Positions 44,985 to 57,600 of a stretch of DNA of 64,000 nt are shown piece by piece. The notes beneath the pieces are model-generated. The model ran no database searches. It worked only from the letters and a program-made list of their open reading frames with translations, and had not been told where the DNA came from. Both the position numbers and the translations under genes were made by a program. This DNA comes from Myxocyprinus asiaticus (Eukaryota; Chordata; Actinopteri; Cypriniformes; Catostomidae), in NCBI RefSeq assembly GCF_019703515.2, contig NC_059382.1, positions 13,929,001 through 13,993,000 on the forward strand, given 5' to 3'. Within the stretch, counting starts at the first letter, position 1. Every line of letters begins with the position of its first letter.

Positions 44985-45855
44985 ATCATTTATTATGCCT
45001 ATAGTGAAAACACTGTTGTCTTGCTATATAATATTAGGGCAGTTAGATGTTGTTAAAAAATATATATAAAAAATTTAATAAGCAATTATTCATATTTATG
45101 GCTAATAATGTTTAGGCTATTTTATCATCAAACTTCCAAAATAATACCACAAGATGGCGAAATTTGTGTATAAGCTGTGTGATATACATAGCACCTCCAT
45201 TGTTCACCATTACATATATACAGTTTATAGCCTACTGAAAACAAGTCTTGTTACTTGTAACTGCATAAGGCTGTGTTTAATTTTTATTACAACACTACTG
45301 AAAAAGGGAAAGTATGAACATGACATCACGGCACTCTCGGTCACTTTGGGTGTACTGTATACTATGTTAAAATAACTTTGATCTGTTTTAACTTCAGAGA
45401 AATCAAATGACCATTAGAAAGAGCACATTTCTGTTTGAACAAGTGTCATCAAATAAATTATTTCTCTATTATGCATTGATACTATTATACAAATCCAAGA
45501 TAGTAATTCATTTTGTACTGCAATATTTTTTTCTCTTTTATTCTTTTCTTTTTTTTTAGCTTTTTATCCCACAAGTAATACAAAGGCAGTTTCCATAATA
45601 AGTTATTTATCGATTAATTGCCTTTCATGAGGCCATAAATTACTTTTAAAAAATATCTCAATAATTGCTATTCATTTGGTGTAATATATGGATATAACAC
45701 AGTATAGAAGCCGATTGATCAGATATTCTACAAAGATGTCCACATATTCTATAAAATCACACATCTTGTACCTATTACTATGAACTGACTTCTAACTTCT
45801 ATTGAAGTGTGATCAATAAACATATTTTAGAGGAATAATCACAGGTGAATTCCAA
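42813..45855. other. Noncoding stretch upstream of dharma
   Basis: Includes a low-complexity 'accagc' repeat patch near 43190-43290 and a (TA)n/poly-T run at about 44939-44985. No gene is supported. Confidence 0.5.
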
Positions 45856-45858
45856 GTG

Positions 45859-45942
45859 TTCAAAGGGTTTACGACTCTTCAAAGTGGATCTTCAAATGTG
45901 CATTTCCTTTGACCTCCTTAAAGGACTTCTACCTTCACAAAG
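45859..45942 (+). promoter_or_regulatory. Cluster of TCF/LEF-type sites upstream of dharma
   Basis: Four CAAAG cores lie in 84 bases: TTCAAAGGG (45859), TTCAAAG (45878), CCTTTGACC in reverse (45906) and CACAAAG (45936). The first two fit the WWCAAAG consensus. Zebrafish dharma is a known direct target of maternal beta-catenin/Tcf signalling, so a cluster 210-300 bp before the start codon is expected. Binding itself is inferred. Confidence 0.55.
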
Positions 45943-45956
45943 AGGTGTTAACTGAC

Positions 45957-45961
<5 letters not shown>

Positions 45962-46036
<75 letters not shown>
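45962..46036. repeat. (TA)n microsatellite between enhancer-like cluster and dharma
   Basis: About 37 uninterrupted TA units. They separate the CAAAG cluster from the dharma 5' region. Confidence 0.97.
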
Positions 46037-46039
<3 letters not shown>

Positions 46040-46153
46040 TATTACTCAGTTTAATCTTAGTTTTGAAGTTAAAATGAGAAAGGAGGTACAAATTCTTCTC
46101 TTTGGCTCATTGTCATTATTAAGAGAGAGGAGAGAGTTAAATCAGCGAAGAAC

Positions 46154-46463
46154 ATGGCAACTCAAAAATGCTCAAACTTCTCCATCTTTTACATTTTGGG
46201 TGACAGCGACAAACAGACACCAAAATCCCTTGCGGTGGATCATCCATCACTTTCACAGAATTTCTCAGGCCATTCGACCAAAGTGGACATTCTCTGCCAG
46301 GATGGCTCTAGAGGTCATGGTGACCATGCAGCTCTAATGATGAACTTTCCCTCATCATCCTGGGCAGGAATGTGCAGCTGCTGTGTTCCTGTAGCATATT
46401 ATCAAACGGCCTTTAATTCCAAATATGCTGGTCAACAGTGGCCCTTCAGCATGTATGCACCAG
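46154..46463 (+). CDS. dharma: dharma exon 1
   Basis: Starts MATQKCSNFSIFYILGD and ends at donor CCAG|GTATGA in phase 1. It holds the eh1-like motif and a region rich in Ser, Cys and His with no other known domain. A different ATG at 46074 opens another frame that does not reach the exon end, so 46154 is preferred. Confidence 0.78.
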
Positions 46464-47365
46464 GTATGATTTAATTAATTAATTAAACTTTTTTTTTTTT
46501 TTTTTTTTATGTACATCATTATTTATATTTATGTTATGTTTCACATTAGCTTCCACTAATGAAAAAAAAAAAAAAGATTTATACAGTTCAATTTCATATA
46601 AAAATTACAGCAAATTGAACTGCGTAAACTTTCATAAAAATATTAATAAAATAACTAAATATTTTAAGTTTTATTAATTTATTTTATTAAAGAATACACA
46701 ATTCAATTCTATGGAATTTTGTTATGAAGTTGAAATGTGTAGGCTAATTCTTACTACGGGGGGGGGGGGAAGGTAGATGTAGGCGTGTGGTAATCAGGAC
46801 TCGAGTCGGGTCTCGAGCTCCAAGCCCTCCGGTATATGGACAGCAAGCCAAATAAACAAATAAATAAGTTTACCTCTTCTATACAAGATCACATTAACAT
46901 ATGAACTACTGAATTTACTGTATGATAAAAGTTTTGTGTCTATAATTACTTTCATATTCCCTTTAGGTTGTGACAAACCTGAAAATCATTGCCACCAAAC
47001 TGCGCCTCAGAGACAACGCAGTAGAGTACGGACAAAGGACAGCCAGACGCAGCAGCTCCATCGACTCTTCACGATGACAGACTACCCGACCATAGAGGTC
47101 CACGCAGAGTTAGCGAAAAGCACCGGCCTCAGTGAGGAGACTGTGCGGGTAAAATAGTGCCTTTTTAAACCTGTAACAGTGGTCTTTTAATTATTATAAA
47201 TAATTTTATAATTGTTGTGTCCATCTGAAAATAAAATATCTAAAATCTGGTGTTCTTTTTATTTTAGGTGTGGTTCAAAATCGACGTGCACGAAGAAAAA
47301 GACAACTTGTCAACTTGCCCTGGCAAAAGCACGAAGCGCGTTCACGATCTTCTTCAGGAATCTGA
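46154..47365 (+). CDS. dharma: dharma/bozozok-like homeobox gene with a frameshift in homeodomain helix 3
   Basis: Predicted transcriptional repressor that sets up the dorsal organiser in early fish embryos. Three exons (46154-46463, 46967-47148, 47268-47365) join with GT-AG introns in phase and would give about 196 residues, close to zebrafish Dharma at 192. Residues 9-16 (FSIFYILG) resemble the eh1 Groucho-binding motif. A paired-like homeodomain starts near residue 119 and lies at the C terminus, as in Dharma. In exon 3 the codons for WF are followed by a one-base deletion (TTCAAAAT where TTCCAAAAT is expected), which removes homeodomain Gln50 and Asn51 and gives an unrelated tail ending at 47369. 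The other frame downstream carries the expected NRRARRKRQ. This is either a true null allele, a decayed duplicate or a sequence error. The family is clear; the name dharma is by pattern and length. Confidence 0.78.
46967..47148 (+). CDS. dharma: dharma exon 2, homeodomain helices 1 and 2
   Basis: The acceptor 'tattccctttag' and donor TGCGG|GTAAAA bound 182 nt. The product includes QRQRSRVRTKDSQTQQLHRL, FTMTDYPTIEVHAELAKST and GLSEETVR, the N-terminal arm and first two helices of a homeodomain. Confidence 0.9.
47268..47365 (+). CDS. dharma: dharma exon 3, homeodomain helix 3 (frameshifted)
   Basis: The acceptor 'ttttattttag' is followed by GTG TGG TTC and then the single-base deletion at about 47275-47277. 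If the base were present, the frame would end at TGA (47363-47365). As written, the frame ends at TAA (47367-47369). Confidence 0.8.
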
Positions 47366-47369
47366 TTAA

Positions 47370-50083
47370 ATTATGACGGAATTGTCAACACTGATTTTGT
47401 TCAAATTTTGAACAATGTTTTAAAAATACAGACACTTTTTTGTAAAGTTTTATAGTACGGATACATTTTATACTAACATTCATTCTCAGCGACAAATGTG
47501 AGTTTCATGTATTTTCCTTTCTAGAAAGCTTGCTAGATAGACAGATAAAAAAAAATAGGTCAAACTAAGTATAAACACTAAATGTTTATTAGTCATATAT
47601 CCATAGTCAGGATAGCGTTTCACTTGTAGTAATTAATAAGCTGTTTCATGCTGATACACTATAGGAAAAAGAAACCCGCAAAAGTATACACAGCATGCAG
47701 TACAGTTACTGTATGTTGTCCATCAAATCCAGAACTGAATTCATGAATATCCATATTAATCCGATTTACAGAGTATTGTTAACATGAAAACACAAATCAC
47801 AGAACGTTAAAAAAGTACATTGTGAAATTATTAAAATATATATTTTCTTGGACAAACAAATGACTAGAAGTCAACTATACCAATTACACAACTGGATAGA
47901 AATTGACAAAAAGCTTTGCTGAAAATGGCAGATGTTACAAACTTGAAACTTGAAAGTGGGGAGGGAGAGCCAGTCAATTTGAGATAATTACATACAAAAT
48001 GATCAATTTACACACCTTTTTTACATACCTTTTTGTTTTCCTTTTGGCATCAAAAATGTAATGTGACGTGCTGAAATTAAGGTAAATCATATTCTTTTTT
48101 TAACATTGAGATATTGATGATTTGTATAACTTTAAGCAACATACTCTACAAGTCACAACAGGTTTTGTCAAAATGATAATGCACAAGTTTGTTGTGAGTT
48201 GAAATTTCATGTACTCCATTAGAAGAATACTATTCTAATCACTACTGTGTCAATGCTAAACCTACAGTATTACACAAATTCTGTAATTCTTCAATGACTA
48301 ATGGCATGGTGGCTGAAGAAATCGAAAGCCATTCAGACCTGTTCAAGCAGTACATTTTAAATTTTGCAATTTGCTCTTTTTTTTTTCTTTTTTTTTTTTG
48401 CAGATCAGTGAAGTTCACCAAGTGTTCACAAGAAAGTTGTCAAGGAGAGCACATGAGGAAAGCATTGTTTTTTTTTTGTTTTTTTTATCTGTCCTTTACA
48501 AAATCTGCCCACTCCAGGATCATTTTAATGATTTTACCTAATATTGTTTGGTCCCAGATTGTCTATAAGGGGCAGACACTTTTTCTCATGCTGTGCTTCC
48601 ATAGGTGGAAATAAAGTAGACAAAGTTCTATCCATATTCATATGCAAGTTGACAGAGTAAATATTGCTGTTTTTACTCACACACTTGATTACAATATAAT
48701 AAGCACATACTTTTTCACGATCAGAATTTTAAAGAAGAGCATACACAAAACTGATCAATGTTTCAAATGAAAGATGGAGAGTGAGAAGGGATAGCTATTG
48801 AAGACTAGAGTGTTGTGAAGGACAACAATGCATAAAACTTGTCTGGCCTGTAACTTGTGACAAAAAGGTGCAAATGGTACTTCAATTTAAAGCACATAAC
48901 AACAAAGCATATGAACTTGAATTCCCATATTTTGGTGAGAGAAATATGATTGTGGTTTAATTCTTTTAATTGTGTATAGAGAATTTAAAAGAATCCTTTA
49001 ATTTTGTCTACCTAATTTTTTTATTACAGGTCAAGAATGTAGATTGTGCATGTAACTTTGACTTTGCCTATTCTCAAATGTGCATACCCTTTAGAAGTTG
49101 CATTATTAGCATGTTGGTCAAGTAGAAGCCTGTATCATGGTTCTAACAATAGGCCTATGTAATTTGGAGTAATTGATAATTTAGCCTTTAAGATAACATG
49201 TAGCTTACCTTTAGGCTCTGTGGTAGATTTTAATTAAATTACAAGTGATTAATTAGCTAATAATATCTAAAGCAGGCCTCTCATCTCATTTCAGAACAGT
49301 TTAAGCACTGTAAAGCGTGCCCATGCCTGCAAATGTCATGCAACATATTTTTTACTTTGATCTACACAATTTCATAAAGGTCATTGTGAATAAAGAAAAC
49401 ATTGTAAATCCCTGTTCTATTTGTCACATAGGCAGCATCAATATTTTCAGTAGTTTTTCAGTAAACACTGTAATGAAAAAATAATTTCTAAAAAAATGTT
49501 CACAAAACATTTAAGTCACCTACTAAAACTGAATAAATCCAAGGCATTTGAAGCTTAGGGACCTAGCCAAAGTTTGCTATAAAATATTGAAATTTAAGAC
49601 AGTAGAGGTGCACAATACAGCAACAACAAGTTTCAAAACAAAATGAAACAAAAAGCACCTTAAATTAAAGCAACGAAGCCTAATAGCATGCTTGTTTGTA
49701 ACATGTGTTAACTGAGTTAACAAGCTTGAATACTGCCAATAATCTATCCACAGTGTAAAACCCAAGCAGATACAGAGATATGAATGGCTTTTAGTGGGGA
49801 TGATTTTCCCTTATTTAGATTTAATAAAAGATTGTTTATTTGTCTCTGTTTTAATAATCGGAATTCAGGACATTAGTTACTTCACAAGGCACTATTTTTT
49901 GCTATTGAATTGCTGTCAAAGGAGTGGGAGGAGGGGGTTTACAACCATGCCTCTGACAGCAGTCTGGGTAGTTCACAGAGAAAAGCACTTATGAATAATG
50001 GACATACACAGAAGGGGGTGAGATTTCATCTTGAGGAGGAACAGAAAGAAAGGGAAATAGAATTAAAGATGCAACCAGGGGAT
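47370..50083. other. Noncoding DNA between dharma and clip3 3' ends
   Basis: Convergent 3' flanks of dharma (plus) and clip3 (minus). A minus-strand AATAAA (49835-49840) about 245 bases past the clip3 stop could be its poly(A) signal. No other gene is supported. Confidence 0.5.
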
Positions 50084-50138
50084 TTAGGACTGCATCTCTG
50101 CACGGAGCATCCAGGGAAACCAGCAACAGAACAGCAAC
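50084..50138 (-). CDS. clip3: clip3 terminal exon, Cys-rich membrane anchor
   Basis: Acceptor 'tgttccagtag' in phase 2, completing an AGG codon. It encodes [17 protein letters not shown] and TAA (50084-50086). The CC pair corresponds to the palmitoylation site known for CLIPR-59. Confidence 0.95.
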
Positions 50139-51573
50139 CTACTGGAACACAGAAACACATAATAAATGTAAAATGCTGCTTGATGCTGCATTATATATTC
50201 ATAGAGGTAGCTAAACGGATACGTCATTTGTGGGACACATGCTGGCCCAACATACCTGGATATGGAACTCTCAGACGTTATGTCTTTCGGAGATCGCACC
50301 GCATTAAAGTTACGCTTCGGCTGAGACACTGTAGAGAAAAGCACACAGAAAAACAATTACAACCATGGTTGCGTGTTGTCTTGCAATCTCAAAGCATCAT
50401 GATGAAATGCGGGAGGATGTTGAATTGATGGCCAATTCAAGAACCACATTTTGATGTAAAAAATATTATGAATATTGTTTAGCTTCCTGATAGGCCTAAT
50501 CATTATGCAAAAATGTGTTCCATTTGATTTTAACTGTAAACGCTGATAATTGTTAGGTTATAATAAATAGCTTTTGTCACAGAAACACTCTGGACATTCT
50601 GGACTTATGTATCCCAAAAATAAATGGTCAAATTCCACACAATCATACCATGTACTTACATTTTTTGAGTAGGCCTATATATGCCTAATGGAAATATATG
50701 GGGAAATCTATTAAAAAAATCTAATGATTTCCACTAAAATACGTATTATGGTTTATTGATTGTTTTTCTTGTATCTTAATGCAATCAAACAGATAAATGT
50801 AGAACTTAGGAAATAGCTCCCTGGCTGATGATAGGCACCAGACTAGCATGCTCCTTATTGTTATACTTACTAGTCACCTGGTGGACTTTCTTCACTAGTG
50901 TCCCATCCCCCTGGGGTTCTTTAGGCCCTCCGATTCTGCAAAATTACAAAGAAAACAAAATGTAAAAATATTGTTATACTTTTTGGAGAATTGCATTCTT
51001 CAGCCTCTAATCATGTCGTTAGTAATGCAACTTTGTTCAATGTTTACTTGCAAATATTTGGTTTGAAGTTACACTTGATTCAATTTTCCCTGCAGTTTTC
51101 GCACTTTTCTTTGGGAATTGTCTTCTCCTCTTCCACCAGATGGTTTTGCAAAGACTTCTTAAATTGTATTTTAACACCTAAGATTGTTCAGAAACTCTCT
51201 CATTTTCATTACACCAAGACAGAGTGAAACCTTTGCTGAAAGTGATTTTGCAATCCAAAAAGAGGAGGAAATCGAAGGCAATGTTCTGCTCATATGCTTT
51301 TTTGTTACAAACAGTGAAACAGTGACAAATTACACCTACAAAAGGCACCTACAACCTATATATAATAGAGCAGTGTCCTTATTTACTGTAATCCACATTG
51401 TGTCTCTGTGAATATGTTATTTTTTCAGGCAATTTTACCTCTGAACACGGGATGGTGGTGCAAAAACCCCATATTTGGGCAAACAGTGGAAGTAACGCAC
51501 TCCAAATACACTGCCGTCATGCTTTCCAGTGGGCTGCTCCAACTCCACACCAAACCAATATCCTGATCGCATG

Positions 51574-51612
<39 letters not shown>

Positions 51613-54600
51613 TAGAAACTTCAACAAACAGTTAAAAATGTGACATCAATACTAGTACTTTTATAAGCAATATTAAATTATTTATAAATGTCCCACATAT
51701 TAAAATTTTGTAATATCATATTACATATTACAATTCTATCTCTAAATATTCTCATATCAGTATATTGCATCACTAGCTTAGACCTTTACATAAACATACC
51801 AGGAGCAAAGTCTGTCTTTCCAAAAAAGCGGACAATTCCTTGCTTTTGGCCGGCCACCAGCACCTGATCCCCAACTTCAACTGTGACTCCATCAGGATCA
51901 AAACCCCCAGTCAGAGACTTCTTTCTCTGAACTGGTTGAAAATCAAATGAAAAATGCAAAAACTCAGAAGACAATCTTTATGTGTTGAATAGAGGTTTGA
52001 ATTATTCAAATCCAAGTAACGTGAATACTGTTGCAACCATTATTTTAAGTGGTCATACATAATCAGGAGTAAACCACAATTTGATTTCAAGCTGAGCTCT
52101 GAAGAAGCTGCGCACTGTTACTTCAGCAGGACAACATAGCAGAACTTCAGCATGATACATTTTTTTAGATGATAGCACTCACTCTTCTCACGATCGTTCT
52201 CTTTTTTCTCTTTCTTGATCATGCCGGTCATGTGAGACAAATCCATGCGAGGGGTTTTTGGGGTGGAGGTGACAAAAGAGGGGGTCTGTTCAACAACTTT
52301 GCTGATTTTTGACACAGGGGCGAAGATACCTGCAGAACAAATCAGTACATTTAATCTAAATGTACAAAAAACTGGATATTACATTAAAATACAGTGCTTT
52401 TTATGACAATAAAAAAGTTTTATTATGGCACATAGAATAAACTTACAAATCCTATAACACATGACATAATAAAACACACCTTGTTTTTGGGAGCAGATAA
52501 AATAGCGGATCCCACCCACACTCCCATCATTCTTGCCCTCGGGCTCGTCCAGTTCAATGCCCACCCACTGCCCACTGGCAAACTCAGTGGTGCCACAGAA
52601 ACGGAGGGTGCCAGTCTGCTGGAGAGAAGCAGACTTTATCATGCTGGATGCATTCATTTATTTCAGCTGACAGGAACTCTATTTGGACTTAGTATACATT
52701 TGGAAGCCTATTTAAGCTGTGCATACTAAGCTTTTGATTATGTCCCTCTGAATGTATAAGATTGCTAGGTGTTGAGTATGTATACAATAGTCTTGCTAAC
52801 AGTTAATTAAAAAAAAATTATGCTAAGGAAGCCAATATATAATGCATCAGTTAGGATTAACAACCTCACCTTAGTGTCGTCCAGCACCACACGGTCCCCA
52901 AGTTTGAGGCCCAGGGAGGAGAGCATGAGGTTGCCGGGGATGTTGTCATAGTTGGGCAGGGTTACACGGGGAAGGTTACAGCTGAGCGGCACTGCGTCCA
53001 ACAGCAACTGCTTTAGCTCTTTGGCCACCATAGCAGCCTCTGCCTTATCCAGACTCATTTCCATGGGGTCAGGGACGACCTCGGCAGGTCCTTGACCTTT
53101 ATCATTCTGTTGAATATGGAAAAAGTTTATGCTATTTGTGATAAACCAATTTATTACACAGCTCTCTGGAATACTCGATTCCGATTGGTCAATGGCGCCA
53201 TCTAGCGGCCTGATATTTCTCAGTAACAACCGCACATCCACATATCAGACCGCTTATCCGGGCATTGCAAGCCATTGTTCCTGCTTCTCGGATCACTCTG
53301 CAATCACTACAAGCAAGCTAATAAAATAATTTCAACGCAAATCAATGTTTCATGTCCATTTATTTGTTTATTTGGCAAATAGTCTTGTAATAAGCTGGAT
53401 AATGACGAGTCAGAAGGTCACAAATGTGAAAAGAACTCGCAAACCGAAGGTGGATTTCAGCTGTTCAGCAATTTCTTTCTTTTTACATAATTTCAATACA
53501 AATCAGTATTTTATGTCCATGTATTTATTTACATGGTTAATAACCGTGTAATAAGCTGGATAATGTACAGTCAGCCAGTTGTTTTTGCAAAATATAGCCC
53601 TTCAGGGTGATACAAGACAAGTCCTGATCACCCTGTCAAGGTTTATTTTGTGATAACAACCCGCAGACAGTACATTATCCTTTACATATAGGCCAGCATG
53701 TTTTTCACCATTTTCCATCACCTGTGTGCCATCACCATTTCATTTTAAATGGTACTGCAGTGTGACAAATTAATTTTTAAAATACAAATATTCCATGCAG
53801 TTTCTCAATTAATTTGAGGTTATAAAGCTGGATGCAAAATAATTACAAAAGAATTATAAATTCTGTTTAAAATAGTTTTTGATGGCATACAGCATGTCCC
53901 ACCATATAACATGTCAGCTTCCCTTAATCCGTTTTGTGTATGTCTTTTTTTCTGTAATTAAATTGTACATATAAATATACAGTATATACCAGCCATCGAC
54001 CCACTTCTCTCAAGGTAATGGCCATTTGAAAACCCTTATTTGTTGACCACTAATGTAACAGTAGTATTGTAAAATACTGTAGCAAAACCAACACATACAG
54101 TACCTCTAAAATTGAAACTGAGCTGAGTGGATCTGGGCAAAAGCCAATTTAGCTGATAAGTACAATGAAATGAAATGTTATTTTAAATCATCGGTTTTAA
54201 AAGTACAGTTTAAACCATCATTACTCTGACAGATGGGTTGGCTCCATGTTCCAGCAGACACTTGACAGCACCCAGGCAGAGGTTGGAGGCAGCGATGTGC
54301 AGTGCTGTGCCATGATAAAAATCACTACAGGTGGAGTTAAGCACTGTGTAGAGAGGAGAACTGATATGACAACAGATATATCACTGTATCTTTTTACATA
54401 CAATGAAAGTGAGTGGTGACTGAGGGTAACATTCTGCCTAACATCTCCTTATATGTTCCACGGAAGTAAGTCATACGAGTTTGGAACAACATAAGGGTGA
54501 GTAAATGATGGCAGAAGTTTCATTTTTGGGTAAACCATTCCTTTAATACTTTTGAATGGAGCCACAATAAGGATAAAAACACTGTCTATGCATTTTTAAA

Positions 54601-57600
54601 TCACCTTTAGGCTTGGAGGCTTTGAGCAAAACGCGGATCAGTTCTGGCACATCGAAGTAAGCTGCATAATGGAGAGCGTTCATGTTGGTCCAACGACTGC
54701 GCAGACTCACATCAGCACCCAGGGATATGAGCTGATTGGACAGCCGGAATGCTGCCTCGGGATCACCTAAGAGAAAAACAAATTGTTACTATAGCAACTG
54801 TCACATGCTTCAGGCATGTCACCATGACAGGCAAGAGTGAAATGAACAGCAATTTTGTGCTTTTAAAGGATAAAAATTTTAATGACCTCAATGTTGCAAT
54901 TACAGAACAATTTCACATTTCTAGAGTAGATCTGGATTATGAGGCATGTCTGGGCAAAGATACAGCATTCCAATGGCTAACAGTGACACTCACCCACACC
55001 ATGAGCTCCCGCTTTGCAGCAGTAGTGGAGAAGAGTCATATCCGTCAGGCCGTCGCGGTCATTGACATGGCAACCTCGCTTTAAAATCTAGAAAAAAAGT
55101 AAAATGTTTCAAAACATAAAATGAAAAAGGTAATTAATGTATGACTGACCAGTGTAAACTGAAATTAAAACAGAAACTAAACTAAAAAATAAAAATTATT
55201 AACTGAAATAAAAACTAACATATTTGGCAAATTCTTGCAAATGAACTACAGTATATCTTTCTTAATTTTACTATTTTTATTTTTTCTAAACAAATTCTAA
55301 TAGTACTATTAATACATATATTATCTATTGATTTAAATTTGTTGCTTTGTTTGGGTAGAAACAGGGATATACTAACAGGTTCCCCAATTTGATACATTTC
55401 CATCTTCCTCCATTTCTCTTTAGATTCTGCATTCATCCAAATCAATATAGGTTGAATTTGGGCAGCCTTATAATAATTTATTAAATTTGGGAATTCTAGT
55501 CCTCCAAGCCTTTTTTACAACTTAAGAATTTTAAGACTAATTCTAGGTTTCCTATTATCCCAAACATAATTACAAAGTAGTTTATTCCATTGTCTAAAAA
55601 CACTTTTTGATATACTAACTGGCAGTATTGTGGGTAACGCGTTACATAATCAGATTACCTTTTCAAGTAACGAGTAAAGTAATGCAATATTGTTTTTACA
55701 TTTTAGACCATAATATCAGAGTTACTTTTTAAATAAAGTAATGCGTTGCTTTTGAACACCTCTACTTTCCCTGTATTGTGAGAAATCAGGAGTAAAATTG
55801 TGCAAACTTTGGGGAGGAGACGTAGGGCATGATGGGCACTGTAGTTCTATAGAGTGTGAGGCCAGAGACTATTTAGCAGAGACAAGTCACTACTATTTAA
55901 ATGAATGTGAGAAACTGGAACACCCAACCAAGAAGCTCTAGCACCCAACAGTCAATTGATGTAGAAAGGATGTCCCGCCTTGCAGGTAAAAGAGGCAATC
56001 ACCTTTTAGATACAGACATCGTCTGCCAATCAACTCACTAACGTGCATGCGCATTAGCTATACAAGCTGAGAAAATTGCGTGTTTTAGCGTAATATGAGG
56101 TCAACATTCGGTTGAGTGAAACGTGATTAATTTATGTGTTAATACACACTGTTTTAAAAAATCAGTAAACGCGTTTAGGCAGAGGGATTATAAGACTAGT
56201 CTTCCATTGGCCACGACATGATACAAAGGGTGAAATATTCGCTCAATTCACCGAGTTATGCAGCCGCACTGCTCCGTGTTACAGCTCCCTGTAACTGGGA
56301 GAAAAGCTGACTCTGGATCAATGGTTCTGAGCAAAGTTCTACATTGATTGTATACGCAGAGAAAATGTCTTAGTTTCTAAAAATATTCTACATTTTTGTT
56401 TTATGATAAACAAGTGGTTTGATTCATGAAACAATCCGTTTTTATTACATTTTGGTAGCATTAAAAACAATTCCTTAAAGTTGTATCAACATGTGCCTTT
56501 GAAGTTGTGGCATCTGTACGCACCGTGGATAACTCAAAACAAGCGTGCACTGAGATGACTTAAGTGAAAAATATTCATTTATTCATCAGACACATTCCTT
56601 GAACATGTTAGGCTGGCATTCCCCACTTAATTTTATCCTGACTTTTGAAAAACATCTTAAGTTGACTCTGGCATTGTAAATGGGCACAGCACATGATGAC
56701 AGATATGACGCAGGTTCAAGTGTTGGACTTTGCTGCTTTAGGTAAGACAGTGGTTATTCTTCATTATTCATACTGGCTGCCATGTTGATGGAAAAACAAA
56801 TCATGCATATTTATGTTATTGATTCTTTATTATAAATATGACGTGAAGACCTACTTTATAAATATCTGTTTGTTTACTATGTTGTTTTGACATGAGTGCT
56901 GTACAGTAGCTAGCATGACCTGTAATGTCTCTTGTATGCAATGCATGGCTTATTTGTATAGAATGCATACAGCAGCATAGCAGAAGATAAAGTGGCTGTG
57001 AGAAAACAGTAACACAAAAATAACGCAAAAGTAGCGTAATGCTTTACTCTCCATAAAAATTAACTTTTTAATTTACTTTTTTAAGGAGTAATGCAATATT
57101 CTAACGAGTTACTTTTAAAAGTAATGTTACCCAACACTGCTAACTGGAAGATTTTGACAAAGGAAATTAAACTTAGGGAGAATATTCATTTTTATAATCT
57201 CTATTTGTTTGGTAATCAATAGTAACCTATATTTATTTGAAATAGTTTTGAATGATATATAAATTTGTCAATTCAAATAAATATAAAAGCTTTTATATTT
57301 TAAATAAATTTAAGCTTTTCAAATAAATAAGCCTGTGTGTTCTTGTAGTGGGCCTATATGAATTCACTTATGCACTGATATACCAGCTTGTGGCAGGGCG
57401 GAGGGCGGGGCTGGGTCGTGATTCTACACACCCGGCCCCTAATCAGCCTGATTAGCCCGAGAGGGATAAAGGCCGACTGGAGACGGCAGTGCTACAGAGA
57501 GAGAGTTACGGACAGCTGTCCGACACCTGTTTGTGTGTGTCTTTTGGTTCAGTTTATTATTAAAACCTTTATTTATATTATCAAGCTGGTTCTCGCCTCC

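Noticed and set aside
46793..46976. Minus-strand frame within dharma intron 1
   Set aside because: It overlaps the exon 2 acceptor on the other strand and shows no coding features.
49910..50428. 172-codon plus-strand frame
   Set aside because: It is antisense to two firm clip3 exons, and no domain is seen in it.
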